A DNA stretch of 64,000 nt, from the NCBI GenBank assembly GCA_018398575.1, contig JAGTXZ010000014.1, positions 1,612,001-1,676,000 on the forward strand. Direction: 5' to 3'. The DNA is from Ampelomyces quisqualis. Taxonomy: Eukaryota > Ascomycota > Dothideomycetes > Pleosporales > Phaeosphaeriaceae. Under the pieces are notes generated by a model. It was not told where the DNA came from, searched no databases, and saw nothing but the letters and a program-made list of their open reading frames with translations. Made by a program: the position numbers and the translations under genes. Below, piece after piece: positions 33,200-45,859 of this stretch (positions are counted from its first letter, which is position 1; the number at the start of each line of letters is the position of its first letter).

Positions 33200-35086
33200 A
33201 TGGGTCCGAACGTTTACCCCCACCCTGAACCTCAATTCGTCCACTTTCCAAGTCGTCGTTCTGTGGTTCACAGCACAAAAGGGATAGTCTCGAGCACACA
33301 GCCTCTTGCTTCAGCCGCGGGCATTGAGATCTTGAGAAAAGGGGGAAATGCAGCAGTATGACGTAATCTTTCTCAATGTCGGATCCCACTCACACTGTGT
33401 AGGATGCGGCAGTAGCTGTGGCGGCAGCTATCAACGTCACGGAACCTGGCTCCACCGGCATTGGCGGTGACATGTTCTGTCTTTACTACGATGCCGAGTC
33501 AAATAAAGTCTCGGCCTTGAATGGCTCAGGACGTTCTGGTGGAGAGGTCACGCTTGAGAAGATTAGAAAGGATCTCAAGATTCCAGATGATGAACTCGGC
33601 CACATCCCGATGCTCAGTGTTCATGCAGCCACAGTACCAGGTGCGCCAGCGGGATGGGTCGACACAGTTGAGCGATTTGGAAGCGGAAAGCTCAGCATGG
33701 AAGACGTGCTCGCCCCTGCGATTGAGCTGGCTGAGAAAGGTTTTCCTGTTTCTGAGCTTTCTGCAACATTCGTGAGTCTCGCTAAAGATTGTGGACGGTA
33801 TGTGGTTGCTGACAGTAGTATAGTGGGCTGCCAGTGAATCACAACTGAGGAAAGCATCTCCAAATGGCCATGAAATGCTCAAAAAAGATCCATCTGCACA
33901 CAACGGCTGCAGAGCACCAAAGGCCGGCGAAATCATGAAGAATACGGAAATCGCCAATACTTTCAAGCTTCTTGGTAAACATGGTAAGAAGGGGTTCTAT
34001 GAAGGCGAAGTTGCGGAGCAGCTTGTGAAAGTAGTAAAAGGTCTCGGAGGCCTCCTCACACTTGATGACCTAAAGCACCACATGGATACTGGTTCCGAGC
34101 CCGTAGATCCCATATCCCTCAAGTACACTGGCCAAGGCATCGGCGACGGCCCAGCCGCCGGTATCGAGCTCTGGGAACACCCGCCCAACGGCCAAGGTAT
34201 CGTAGCCCTCATGGCCCTCGGAATAATCCAAGAACTTGAAAAACAAGGCAAAATCCCCCGCTGGACGCACAAAGACCACAACACAACACGATACCTCCAT
34301 GCGCTCGTCGAATCCCTCCGCATCGCCTTCTCCGACGCCCACTGGTTCGTCACAGACCCCAACGTCGTCAAAGTGCCCTCGGCAGACCTAATTTCCGAAC
34401 GATACCTCTCCGACCGTGCCAAACTCTTCGATCCCAAGAAAATCATCTCCGCACCCGTCCACGGCTCCCCTGCACACTTGCAATCCGACACCGTGTACTT
34501 CTGCTGCTCCGACTCGGAAGGAAACGCTATATCGTTTATCAACAGCAACTACGGCGGCTTCGGCACAGGCATCATCCCCGCGGGCTGCGGTTTTACGCTG
34601 CAGAACCGCGGCGCAAACTTTAGTCTCGCAGCTGCTCACCCCAACGTCCTTGCGCCGCGGAAACGCCCGTACCATACCATTATCCCGGGCTTGACGACGA
34701 ATGTCAACGACGGGAGTTTACATTCCGTGTACGGCGTTATGGGCGGCTTCATGCAGCCTCAAGGTCACGTCCAAGTCCTCCTCAATCAGGAAGTGTTCAA
34801 ACTCAATCCTCAGGCTGCGCTGGATGCACCGAGGTTTTGTATTGGCGCGGGCATGCCGAGCGCGGATGGACAAATGACTGACGCGACGATTTATTTGGAA
34901 GAGGGTATTGATAAGAACGTCGTGGAGGGGTTGAGGGCGTTGGGACATAGTGTGCAGCAATTGGACGGGTACGGACGGGGTATGTTTGGTAGAGGCCAGA
35001 TTATTAGAAGGCATGAGGATGATGGGGTGTTGGTGTGGAGTGCGGGCAGTGATTTGAGGGGCGATGGAGCTGCTGTGCCGTTGTGA
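33200..35086 (+). CDS. Gamma-glutamyltranspeptidase-like Ntn hydrolase
   Basis: Three exons (33200-33355, 33403-33771, 33824-35086) with 47- and 52-nt introns give 595 aa. The family start motif GIEILRKGGNAADAAVAVAA spans intron 1 and is followed by TGIGGDMFCLYY. The autocleavage/nucleophile threonine is Thr398 in LQSDTVYF, the expected start of the small subunit, followed by SEGNAISFINSNYGGFGTG. A C-terminal GGFMQPQGHVQVLLN segment replaces the usual GGxxI/QA helix. There is no signal peptide, unlike classical secreted or vacuolar GGT, so it resembles the cytosolic bacterial YwrD-type enzymes. It may act on glutathione conjugates or related gamma-glutamyl/acyl substrates; the substrate is inference. 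Confidence 0.9.
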
Positions 35087-35343
35087 GGGTGCGAGAACGT
35101 AAGATCTCTTGATTCTCAGGAATAATAGGCTACATATTTGCGTATCTGGCGACACACGATGACGCATTCATCCGACTAGGATCGATAGCGTAGGACAGAA
35201 GTAATCAAAAAAAATCAAGATCTGCTAAAGGAGAAACAATATCGCCTTGTCTTCTCCACATAGCCACTCCAATCAGCCCACGCTACAGTGCTGCTCTACA
35301 GACATCGGATATACATCTCCCCTAGTTCTGCGCCACTCGGTCC
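35087..35343. other. Convergent 3' flank
   Basis: Short intergenic region between the GGT-like gene and the ankyrin relic, with no feature recognised. Confidence 0.4.
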
Positions 35344-36229
35344 TCAAAACACAATCCTGGCGCTAGTCCAGAACTGGATCACAAGCCAAAAAAGCATATA
35401 AGCACCCAAGCTTTCAAGGACTCTATGCATCCAATCCTCTGCGAGCGATTCCGAGATCATCGGCGGCCACAAAACAGCCGAGTCTCCCTCCAGCCGTCTC
35501 ATGGGAATGTCCCGGCCATGCGTATCTCCCGACACAACAGCAGCGAGGGCTCTAGACGGGACCTGCTTTCTGACATGTGGAAAGCGTGCGAGCAGATGTG
35601 CGACGAGTTTCTTTTGTTTGCAGCGGATCGCGAGCTGGAATGGCGTGCGCCTGTATCGGTCCCTGGCATCCAGATGTGAGATGCCGAGCTCAAGGACTTA
35701 GTTCGAAAAAGGCGATGCTATCGTGGTTGATAGCCGCGTGGGAAAAATGTACATCGTGCTGGAAGGGAGGAACGATGGTGGTCCAGAGATATGGGGATTG
35801 GTTAAGCAGGAAATACTGAACGTCCAGACACCTTCTCTCGAGCGCTAGCTGTAAGGTTGTGCGCCCGTTCTTGTCAGAAACCCCTAGATTTGGTTCTGCA
35901 AACAAACATAGAAGACGATACTTCAGCCCAAGGAGTCTTGGCTAGAAAAGCGAATATCCTCCTGATAGAATCAAATAATTGCTCTACCAGTGTCTGCGAA
36001 ATCCTGATGCAGGGCTGTTCTACCACTGTCATCCTGGTGGTATAGGTCTGCGCCTTCAGCGAGTAGTAGTTTCGCGATATGATAGCCACAGTTCGGAGAT
36101 GTTGCTAGGATGAGTGGCGGTCTTGTAATGGTCAGAGAAGCGCCGACTTGAAATGCGTAACAGCACGGGATCTTACTAAAACCTTCCCCATATATCTGCT
36201 GCATCGACTTGTGCACCATTTTCCATCAG
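35344..36229 (-). pseudogene. 3' half of a transposon-split ankyrin-repeat gene
   Basis: Minus-strand frames encode ankyrin units in the right order but in different frames: MENGAQVDAADIWG next to the insertion, YHIAKLLLAEGADLYHQ (about 36092-36041), NLGVSDKNGRTTLQLALE (about 35895-35840) and LDARDRYRRTPFQLAIR (about 35680-35620). The last frame ends at 35344 with a hydrophobic tail (YMLFWLVIQFW). Frame changes between units mean either unrecognised introns or decay. The 5' half is at 45868-47056. The gene is interrupted exactly at a target-site duplication, so it cannot make a full product. Confidence 0.7.
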
Positions 36230-36237
36230 GCTTAAGC
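36230..36237. repeat. Left 8-bp target-site duplication of the hAT element
   Basis: GGCTTAAG here is repeated exactly at 45860-45867, directly flanking the inverted termini. Confidence 0.8.
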
Positions 36238-36579
36238 AGACTCCGCAACAAACAAATCAAATCAAATATAGGTACCCATATTTGATTTGTTTAGTAAAAT
36301 AGGCAGCTAAGCCATATTTAATTTGTTTGTTTAGTGTTTTAGAGTTGTATATTTAGTTATTTAACAAATATTTAGTATACAAAGTCTTAGCGCTCTATTT
36401 TTAGTGTTTTAATTAGCTAGTAGCTGCTAGATACCTTACGCGTTGCTCTAATTGTCTTCTACCTAGTTTTGTATACTATATTTGCGTATAATATTGTTAT
36501 TAGTAATATTATTGTTGCTATTGTTATTACTGCAACGCTTACAGGTGTAACTAGCTTAGGTCTATAAGTGTATAAGCTA

Positions 36580-38293
36580 GAAGGCAGTAAGCAGCTTACT
36601 ACTAATAGTATAGTGTTTTAGCTTAAGTAAATTGCTAAGCTTACTAAATAGTTGCTTATAATTATAACTTAATACTAGGATTGTTAGTATATTAATTGCA
36701 AAACAGCTTAATTAGAGATATTTTAAAGCTATTATAATCTAATATTAGACAGCGTTACTATTAGTATAATATGTTACAGTACTCTAGCTTAGCTTATCTT
36801 TACGCTAGCAATTATACTTATTACTACTATTACGTACTATACAATTACGCTACGCAGTAAGAGCTTTAATTACGTTGTCTACTACACTAGTACAAAGTAG
36901 TTATAGTAGAGAAGTTACTAGCGCCTTCTTATATAACTTTTATAACTCTTAAAACCTAGCGTTTGTAGCGCGTATCTACTTATCTTTATATTTCTATAAG
37001 TTCTTATAGTAGTATTTATAGTATAAGTAAAGGTAAGTAGCAGCGTAGTATATTAGTAAGTTATTAAGCTAGCAGTAATACTTGTTAGCCTTTACCTAGG
37101 CGTTATAGATATTAATATAGAAATAATCTACACATAGATATTAGTAGTTAACAACGCAGTTAATGCGTAAAACAGGTGTAATACTTGCCTTTAAGTACCT
37201 CCTTATATGCGTTAAACATAACATTAGTATATAGCTTAGCTAGCTTTTTAAGCTAATTAAGTAGATACTTAAACATTAGTAGAACCTTATAGATAGCTCT
37301 AAAGTTACTGCTATATTGCTTACTACGTTCTTCTAGCTGTTTTGTAGTAGTTTTAAGTAGTTTAAGGCATTATTAATACTTAGTAATAACTACCTAATCT
37401 GCTGCCTAAAGCCTACTTAATCTTATCTACGCTAGAGCGTTACTTTAAGTGCTACGCTGCTTCTTATAGGTAACGCAGCTTACGTGCTTCTTAATATAGA
37501 AATTAAAGCTACCTTTAAGATAAGTTACTTACTTAAGAGCGCTATAGTATAAGTTCTAACGTGTAATAATAAGCTTAATTAGTTAAAGTATTTTAATGCG
37601 TGTAGTAGCAGAAAAGTTATTATTAGAAGCCTTTACGCACTTAGTAAATAGCGCGTGTTACTATAGTATTTTAATATATATAATTATAAAAAAAAGCGTA
37701 CTAAGAGTACTATTCTTACACTATACTGCTATAAACGCCTCTTTATTATTAGCGTGTTCTACAGCGTTGTTATACGCGTTCTTATTATTACTAAATAGTA
37801 GCGCCTATCTAATAAGGTTAATAGTATAAGAGCTATAGCAAAGGTGTTAGTAAGATAGGTTAAAGTTACTAAACTTACGCGCTACTACTATAATTATAGT
37901 GTTATTATTACTAGCGTTATTAAGTATAAAGTAGCCTAGCGTATCTAACGTAATCCTATACGCTTATAGCGTTATAATAATAGCTGCCTTAATTGCCTTA
38001 CCTATATAGGCACTATTAAGTTATAGTAAAGTAATAGGTAAGTTATAGATCTTACCTAATATACTAGTAAAGTAAGTAATAATTCTAAAGAAGCTCTAAG
38101 TACCTTTCTTTATTATCTAGCTATTAAAGCTTATATATATCTTACTAGTAGTAGTAGATAAGGTATAGATAATCTATAGGCGTATAGCGTAGAACAGTTG
38201 TATTGCGTATATAGTAACACTGCATAAAGACTACTATAACGCGCCTTCTACCTCTATACTTATTATATAAAATAACTTATGCGTTAAAGCTTT
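36580..38293 (-). pseudogene. hAT transposase relic, catalytic and dimerisation parts
   Basis: Translated on the minus strand with many stops and frame changes. Recognisable stretches in N-to-C order are the DNA-binding/catalytic LGYFILNNASNNNT region, an insertion-domain-like ANNKEAFIAV segment, YYAAT...YYK, and the hAT C-terminal dimerisation domain. Asp-to-Asn changes fit G-to-A RIP mutation. No functional product is possible. Confidence 0.65.
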
Positions 38294-38298
38294 ACTAA
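38294..38298. repeat. Left 5-bp target-site duplication (ACTAA) of the gypsy element
   Basis: Immediately precedes the 5' LTR. The same ACTAA follows the 3' LTR at 44848-44852. Confidence 0.85.
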
Positions 38299-38485
38299 TG
38301 TAATAGGCTAGGCTTTGCCTAGCTCTTTGCCTTCTTAGGAAGAGCTTAGTCTAGCCTTACTACCTCTTTATAGACTAGTATGCACAGAAGGTATATAAAC
38401 CTCTTCTGTAACTAGTAGAGAAGCTTAAAGAATATAACTCTTTCTAGTACCTTATTATTCTATCTTTGCAGGCTAGCCTATAACA
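38299..38485 (+). repeat. 5' LTR of the gypsy element (187 bp)
   Basis: Begins TGTAATAGG and ends TATAACA (TG...CA). It contains a TATA-like GTATATAAAC. It is the same length as the 3' LTR and differs from it only by transitions. Confidence 0.9.
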
Positions 38486-40349
38486 ATTATATTCCTTTCT
38501 AATACAATAATAACTACAGAATAGCTCTATCTAACTAACACTCTAATACTAAGTTAGAGCCTAAAGAGTAGAAGTCTTAAACTAACCTTTAGGCTTACTG
38601 TGCTCTATTAGACAGTTGCTTTTAAGCTATAGAGAACTAAATTAACGCTCTAGAGACAGTACTTTAGTCTCTTATTACTTAACTTATAAACTTCTCTTCT
38701 CCTTCTTTTGCTCTTACGCTAAACCCTCTTTTAGCACCTTATAACGCGTAAACTACTAGAAATTTAATACTTACTACTTTTACTCTTCCTTTAGTCTAAC
38801 GCAAGCTACTACCTCTAAGTAACCTATTTTTAGGTAATAAGTTTTACTTTACTACCTAAGAGGTTACTATAACTTATAAGCTTAAGACTAACTCTGCTTT
38901 TATTAAGAGCGCCTAGGACTAATACGCTTTTATTTAGGCTAACTTGTTACTAAAGGTCTAATAGAAAGTTACCTTCTACTACGCTAGTAGAGAAGAAGTA
39001 GGTAATTAGAACTCTGTAAACTTTATAAAATATCTTAATTTCTGCTATAAGAATAAGCATAGTAAGAAACGTACTTAAGTAGTTTTAGAGGAGCTGTGCT
39101 AGGCTAAGAAAGAGTTCTTTACTAACTTCTTTCTACACTTTAAGTTTCTTCTCTTATAATATAGAAGAGTAATATAAGATAATAAATAGTAACTTAATAA
39201 ATTATAACGCGCCTTAAACTATGCCTTGCAATAAGTTACTCTTTACTATAGTGTTTCCTGTACTAATTATAACTAGGTAGTAGTAGAGTATTAATCTATT
39301 GCAATTAACTTAGAAACTGCAGCTATTAAGAAGCATTAACACTTGTATATAAAAGAAGAGACCTAGGCAAAGAGAGACTTAGATAGAGACGTTAAGATAG
39401 TAATAGTGTCTGCAGTTAGTATAGGTTTAGAGACAAAAGAATAGGTTAAGGCCTAGTAAGCAAATAGTGCAGGCTAACCTTAGTTAAAAAACTAGGTCTT
39501 TAAGGGGCTTTATAAGTAGCGTTGTAATAGTAATTTGTATACGCGTTATAGTAAGTAAGAACACTACGTATAGAGCTATCTAAACGTAGTATAGATCTAC
39601 GCTGTTAGCGCTTTGCGTAGTAAAAAAGCCCTAATAGAGATTTTAAAAAACTAGTAGCTTTTACCTTCTTAGAGAGATAGGAGCACTTCTTAAATAGCGT
39701 TAGTAGAAGAAATAAGGAACAAGAAACGCTACTTAACTACTTTAACAGTAACCTATTTCTTATTCTACTATTACTAGACAGCACTACTAACGTTAACGCT
39801 TTAGTAGATATAGAATGCAAGTGTTACAGCGCTATTAACGCTGCGCTAGCAGATAAGATAGAAGTACACACTACTAATATTCTGCTATAACGCCTAAAGC
39901 AGGCTGCTATAGATAGTATACCTACGCTAATTACTTAAATTGCGTTTCTAGACTATAATATTAATAGTTAGCAATTGCAATTAGTTACTTACTTAGTCTC
40001 TAGCCTTACCTATAACTTAATTCTAAGGAAACTATAGCTAGCCTATAAAGAGGTAGCTATTTATGCAACTAATAGCACAATAACTATTAGGTAGGCTAGA
40101 AACCTACTTGTAAAGAAGAAGGCCTACTGCACTGTCCTACTACTCCTAAAAGAGATTAGTGCTACTAAGGTAATATAAAAGTTTTATAACTATTCTAAGT
40201 TACAAAAGCGCTGTATAATATTTACTGTAACTAGTATTTACGCTATAATAAACATATTAAGTAAGTTACCTAAGAAGTAGATATTAACAACCTTACTCCT
40301 ACTATAGATCTTAGACTTTATAGATATTTTTAACAAACGCTTTGCTTCT

Positions 40350-41020
40350 AGTCTACCTCTGCATAGAGGCTAGATAGACTATTACATCTAACTCTAACTA
40401 AGCAAGAATAAAAAGACTCTAGACCTCTCTTAAGGTCTGTTGTACTCTATACCTTATAATTAGCTAATAGAGCTGTAACAGTAAGTTGCAGACCTTTTAG
40501 ATAAGAGCTAGATCTACGCTAGCTTCTTTGCAGTAAAGGCTCTAGTCCTGCTAGTAAAAAAGGCTTTAGGTGTATAGCGCCTTTATATTAACTACTAGGC
40601 TCTAAATAAAATTATAAAGGCAGATTAATACCTACTTTTATTAATTAAAGAAACTCTTTGTATACTCTCTTAAGTAAAGTAGTTTACAAAGGTTAATATT
40701 TACTTAGCCTTCTACTAAATAAGAGTTATAGCAAGAGATAAGTACTTTATAGCGTTTTGTATACACTTTAGCTTCTTTAAGTAGCTTGTCTGTCCTATAA
40801 GACTCTCTAGTGCACTCTCTTCTTTTTAGCGTCATATTAATGCTGCTCTTAAAGAAACACTAGGGGACTTTACTATAGCATACCTAGATAACGTGCTTAT
40901 CTACTCTAGCAGTTTACTTAAAGACTACTATAGTAAAGTGTAACAGGTCCTCTAACTTCTCTGCAACGCTTATCTATACTTAGACCTTAAGAAGTATACT
41001 TTTGTAATAAAGATAGTTAA
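40350..41020 (+). pseudogene. Reverse transcriptase relic of the gypsy element
   Basis: Conceptual translation with stops shows the gypsy RT motif order ending in YLDN(V)LIYS in place of YLDD. Non-functional. Confidence 0.8.
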
Positions 41021-44000
41021 GTATCTAGAATATATTATTAAGGCAGAATAGGCTATCTAGCCTAACCTTGCTAAGGTACAGGCTATTATAAAATAGGAGC
41101 TCCTAATATTCTCTTAAGAAGTCTAGAGTTTCCTTAGGTTTACTAACTTCTATAGAAACTTTATGCTAAATTTTTCTAGCATTGTAGCCCTCTTATATGC
41201 GTTAACAAAAAAGAACGCTGCCTTTCTATAGACAACTAAAGCGTAACACGCGTTTAACTACTTAAAGCGTATCTTTAGCTCTAAACTAGTCCTAACTTAG
41301 TAGAACCCTACGCAGCCTATAGTAGTAGAAGCAAATAGCTCTAGAAGTGCTCTTAGAAGGTACCTCTTGCAGAACGTTAATAGGGTGCTTTACTCTGTTA
41401 TATACTACTCTGCATTCTTGTTACTAGTATAACACAACTATACTATCTATAATAAGAAGCTTATAGTAGTTATTAAATACCTTAAAGTATAGACGCTAGA
41501 GCTTTAAAGTGTCTATAAGCTGTTTACTATTCTTATAGACTATAAGAATCTAGAATACTTTACAACTACACAATTGCTTATAGAGTAACAATAACATTAG
41601 TTAGAACTACTATTTAAATTCTACTTTTACTTCTAGTACTACCTAGAGCGCCTTACTACTTGTTTAGACGCGCTAAGCTAGTGTAAGCAAAATGCGTAGA
41701 GTTATATACTACAACTAGAGTGTATTATAACTCTACTCTTTATCTAGTCTGCGTTTACACAGCCCTATAAGAGAAACTATCTACTTTTTCTAGAAGATCT
41801 TCTCTTCTTAGACTAGTATATATAAGAGCTTTAGAATAAAGCTATATACTAAAATAAGACATATTAAGCCTGTCTGCAAGTAGTACGCTAGGGCGCTAGA
41901 GTATTTTTATTAGAGGCTAAGACAAATTAATAAGTTAGTAACTATAACGTCTTTATGTATAGCGCGCTTTAGTAGAAAGGCGTAATATAACTACTAAGGT
42001 AGAAGCTACTTACTATAACAGTTATTTAGTAAGTACATAACTTAAACTTAGCTAGTTACTTAAGTAAAAATAAGATGTTTTAGATCTTGCGTAGAGACTA
42101 TTATTAGGATAAGATAGCTATAGACGTTACTTAGTTTGTCTGTAACTGTTATTGTTACAGAGCTTATATATCTTGCCTCTAATAATAAAGTCTCTTGCAG
42201 CTAATCTTAGTTGCAGATTAATACTAGGCCTAAATCTCTATAGATTTTATAGTAAATCTCCTACAAGCTTGCAAAGCCTTTCTCTAATATCTCTTAGTTA
42301 TTATAGATAGGCTGTCTAAATATATATAACTAGAAGCTATACTATTAATAAAGGCTAAAGAGTGCGCAGAGTAATTTAAAGAAGTCTAGTAGTAGTTTTA
42401 TAGTTTCTTAAGCAGTATAATTAGTAACTGCAGCTTAGACTAGCTAAAAGGATTCTAGAAAACTCTATGCAAGCTTGTTAGAGTTAAATAACTTTTGTCT
42501 ACAGCACACTATCCTTAAATAGATAGTAGTATAGAATAAGCTAACTAAGAAGTATAATTAGTTCTAAAGGTTATAATAAACCTTTTCTAAACAAATTAGC
42601 CCTAGTGCCTTACTACTTGCTAGCTAGCGCTTAACAACAGAAACTTCTCTGTAACTAGTGTTAGCCTTAATTTACTACTAAATAGATATAATATACTGCC
42701 TATCTAGCCTAAGTATATTTAATAAGTATTCTATATAATAGTAAAGAGAAGAGCTGTCTAGTTTGTGCGCTACCTACAAGAAGAAATAGAAATAGCCTAA
42801 GTAGTAATCTTGTATACTTAGCAGAAATAATAAAAGGCTATAGATTAGGTACGTTAACTAGTACGCTAATATTAGGTTAGAAATAAGGTATAGTTCTTAA
42901 TAAGAAACGTTAAAACAGTATAGCAAAGCAAGAAGTTAGACTAGCTATAAGTAAAGTACACTATAGTAGCTATACTAACGCTACTTACAGTTACTTTAGA
43001 TTTACTAGAAAGCCTTTATAAAATAGTACACGTTAACCTTATTAAACTAGCCTCTAAAGACCTACTTCTAAGCTAAGTCTTCTAAGACTCTAGACTAGAA
43101 CTAGCGCTAGAACTAGAGGACAAGGATAAAGATCTGCGCAAATAGGAAGTAGAAGAAATACTCTAAAAGAAAAACGCATAAGGTTATAATAAGAAACAAG
43201 TGCTAGTTAAGTAGAAGAGATAGCTTACACTATTATAGTACTTAAAGAAGAACTTTCTTAATATAAAAGCACTTTATACATTTAAAGGTAACTAGACAAA
43301 GTGTTTACAAGGCAACATTACTTAAGAGATAACAAGCACATACATTTAGAGCTATATAGGCTATAGGAAATTTATTTTAGGCTCTAAAGAAGTAACTATC
43401 TAAGAATAGCTAGGCTCTTATAAAAGACTCTAAGAAGTTAGCCTAAGAGCACAATAAAGACATAACAGCTTAGGCCTAATTTCTAACAAAGAGTAACTTA
43501 TTATTATTAAGAGACATAGAGTAGTAATAGTAGTAATAGAGTAGGCCTAGAAGGCTGTTGCCAAAGCCTAGAGGCAACGCTATACGTAGCTTAAAGTAAG
43601 AAGAAATAGGAGCAGTAGTAAGAGCAGCGTAGAAGAGAGCCTTGCGTAATCTTTAGTTAGTAAACTTATAAATAAGAGGTAGGCTAGCTACTACTTATAT
43701 TCTAGTTAGCTATAATCTTATGCTGTAACGCTATTATCTCTTGTTACTTGTATACCTTAGCCTAATATATTTAGAGCAGAAACTAGGTTATTTACTTAGT
43801 TCTTGCAGCTAGGCGTTGTAATAATAAGAGATAATAATAGAGTGTTAGAAGTAGAGCTAAAGGCTAAGGCTATTACGCTACTATTCTAAGTAAGCTAGTA
43901 AGCTACCTTAAAGTTAAGCTTAGCATTATAGAACTATAGTAAGTTAGGAAAATAGTTACAGAATAAGTATAGCTAGAAAACTACTTATAGCCTTTAAGTA

Positions 44001-44660
44001 CGTAGAGGTGTATATACTAGCCTTTTTAACGTACACCTTTGTATTCTTACTGTTAGTAATAAGCTTATAGGCCTTAAGCGCTGCGCAAAGAGCTAGATGC
44101 GTAAAAAGCTAGCTTATAAATAACTTATAATAGTATTTTACTATATAATAGAAGCTATACTTCTTGCTACTATCTTATACATAGTTAATACAGCTGCAAA
44201 CTGCGCACTTCTTAATATATAATAAGTAGTTAAACTGCACACGCTTTAGCGTTACAGCCTTATTATTAGAGTTACTAGTTACTTTATAACTACTTGTATA
44301 GCAATAGCGCCTTAAGAGCGTAATAAGGTTAAAGAAAGAGCGCTTAGAGCGCGCAAGGAACAATATTAAAAAGTAATTAACAGGTTAATTATTAGAAGAG
44401 TAGGTGCAGTTAGTATGTAGTTTAGGCGCAGTCTAAAGGTAGAAAGAGGAACTAAAGAAGAATAGTGTTAGTAGTACAAGAACTAGAATAGAGCTAGCTA
44501 AGCGCTAATATAAAATTATAGTAGGCGCACAAACGCACACGCACAGCAGGTAGCTAGGCAACAAGTAGTACTAGAATAACTTTAGCCTATCTTTACAACG
44601 CAATTGCTATATTATAATAACGTAAACTTTTATATTAAGAGAAAGGTAAGTAAAAAAGTA

Positions 44661-44847
44661 TATAATAGGCTAGGCTTTGCCTAGCTCTTTACCTTCTTAG
44701 AAAGAGCTTAGTCTAGCCTTACTACCTCTTTATAGACTAGCACACACAGAGAGTATATAAACCTCTTCTGTAACTAGTAAAGAAGCTTAAGAAATATAAC
44801 TCTTTCTAGCACCTTATTGTTCTATCTTTGCAGGCTAGCCTATAACA
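44661..44847 (+). repeat. 3' LTR of the gypsy element (187 bp)
   Basis: Aligns without gaps to the 5' LTR. Its first two bases are TA where the 5' copy has TG, one of 13 transition differences. ACTAA follows directly. Confidence 0.9.
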
Positions 44848-45859
44848 ACTAATAAGCTCTATTAGTAAGTTATTGTTAAGAAGCTAGAGTACTAACGCGT
44901 AGCAGAAGCGTTAGGCGTTAAAGTTACCTATTGCGTTAGTAGTAGACTATAACATTTTAAAGCTGCTTACAATTACTTCTTATAGTAATAGTTACCTAAG
45001 TAGGTATTTTAGTGTATTAATTAGGCCTATATAGTAAAGATTATAGCTCTTTATAAGTTAGGTAAAGTAAAAGGTAGTAAAGAATATAGCTTTTAAATAG
45101 TTAATAATAATAAGTAGTTTCTTATATAGATAATAGTATCTATATACCTAAAATAGGCGTGTAAAATTATTTATATATATAACGCAGTATCTATGTGTAT
45201 ATACCTAGCTCTAAGTCTACTTAAGCTACTTTAAGAGCTTAATATATTAACTTCTAAGCTAATTCTAATTAAGCCTATTAAAGTTATTGCCTCTATTATT
45301 AATATAGCTATCTTTAATTGCCTTTGTTATTACTATTAAGCTAGTGCTAGCGTAGCTGCCCTTAGTAAGCGCAAATAGTAATTCTTAAGGCTATAACTTA
45401 AGTAGCTACCTCTTTTACACTTAAGAGAGTATTAAAAGTAGTAAAGACTTTGCTAAAATTCTTAATTGCTTTGCTAAAGCTATAAAAACATTTAACGCGT
45501 ACGTACGCTTTCTTGCTGCTCTAAAGAACATAGTAGTAGGCGTTACAATACTTTACTTATCTATAGATTAAAGCGTTAGTAGCTATAGATAGGGTACGCT
45601 AGCGTTGTTAGAGGTAAGTTTAGATAGCTAATTATATAGAACACTAAAACACTAAAATTAACATAATTACAATAGCAGAACTTAGCTAAAACGCAGCTAT
45701 ATATTAAAACACTAAATATTTACAAATATTTATAAATATTATAATCTCTGTATTTAATTTGTTTAGTAAAACAGCTACTTATATTTGATTTGACTTGTTT
45801 AGTTGTACTAAACAAATCAAATCAAATATTTAATTCATATTTGTTTGTTGCGGAGTCTA

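Larger units (their letters stand above)
38299..44847 (+). mobile_element. Ty3/gypsy LTR retrotransposon, RIP-degraded, chromovirus type
   Basis: A 6549-bp element bounded by two 187-bp LTRs and 5-bp target duplications, inserted inside the hAT transposon. The plus strand carries relics in the Ty3/gypsy order: reverse transcriptase (about 40350-41020, with LPLHRG, FTKVNIYLAFY and AYLDNVLIYS, where the catalytic second Asp is Asn), RNase H (about 41150-41600), integrase (about 41800-42600), and a chromodomain-like LVK...LKKNFLNIKAL (about 43195-43275) after the integrase tail. Every frame has many stops. The pol order with integrase after RNase H defines Ty3/gypsy rather than copia. Confidence 0.88.
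36238..45859 (-). mobile_element. hAT-superfamily DNA transposon relic containing a nested gypsy element
   Basis: Termini are inverted: the left end reads C then AGACTCCGCAACAAACAAAT, and the right end is its reverse complement with T in place of the first C. The 8-bp direct repeats GGCTTAAG flank it, as for hAT elements. A subterminal motif TAAAACACTAAA occurs in opposite orientation at both ends (near 36330 and 36400; 45650 and 45703). On the minus strand, stop-riddled frames match hAT transposase: LGYFILNNASNNNT (about 37940-37895, with D changed to N), an SYTIN LIR-type segment, YYAATYLYLYYK (about 37060) and the C-terminal dimerisation block with SCFAINILTI...LFSKLSNLL (about 36740-36640). 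Base composition is strongly TA-rich, consistent with RIP. The 5' part of the transposase is separated by the gypsy insertion. Confidence 0.78.

Noticed and set aside
28273..35086. Secondary-metabolite cluster around the Tri12-type transporter
   Set aside because: No synthase, cyclase, P450 or cluster regulator is present nearby. The neighbours are a release factor and a GGT-like enzyme.
37596..37829. 77-codon plus-strand frame in the TA-rich block as a host gene
   Set aside because: It is Leu/Ile/Tyr-rich chance frame in RIP-degraded hAT DNA, antisense to transposase relics.
44175..44363. 62-codon minus-strand frame inside the gypsy element
   Set aside because: It is antisense to the element's plus-strand pol order and has no motif.
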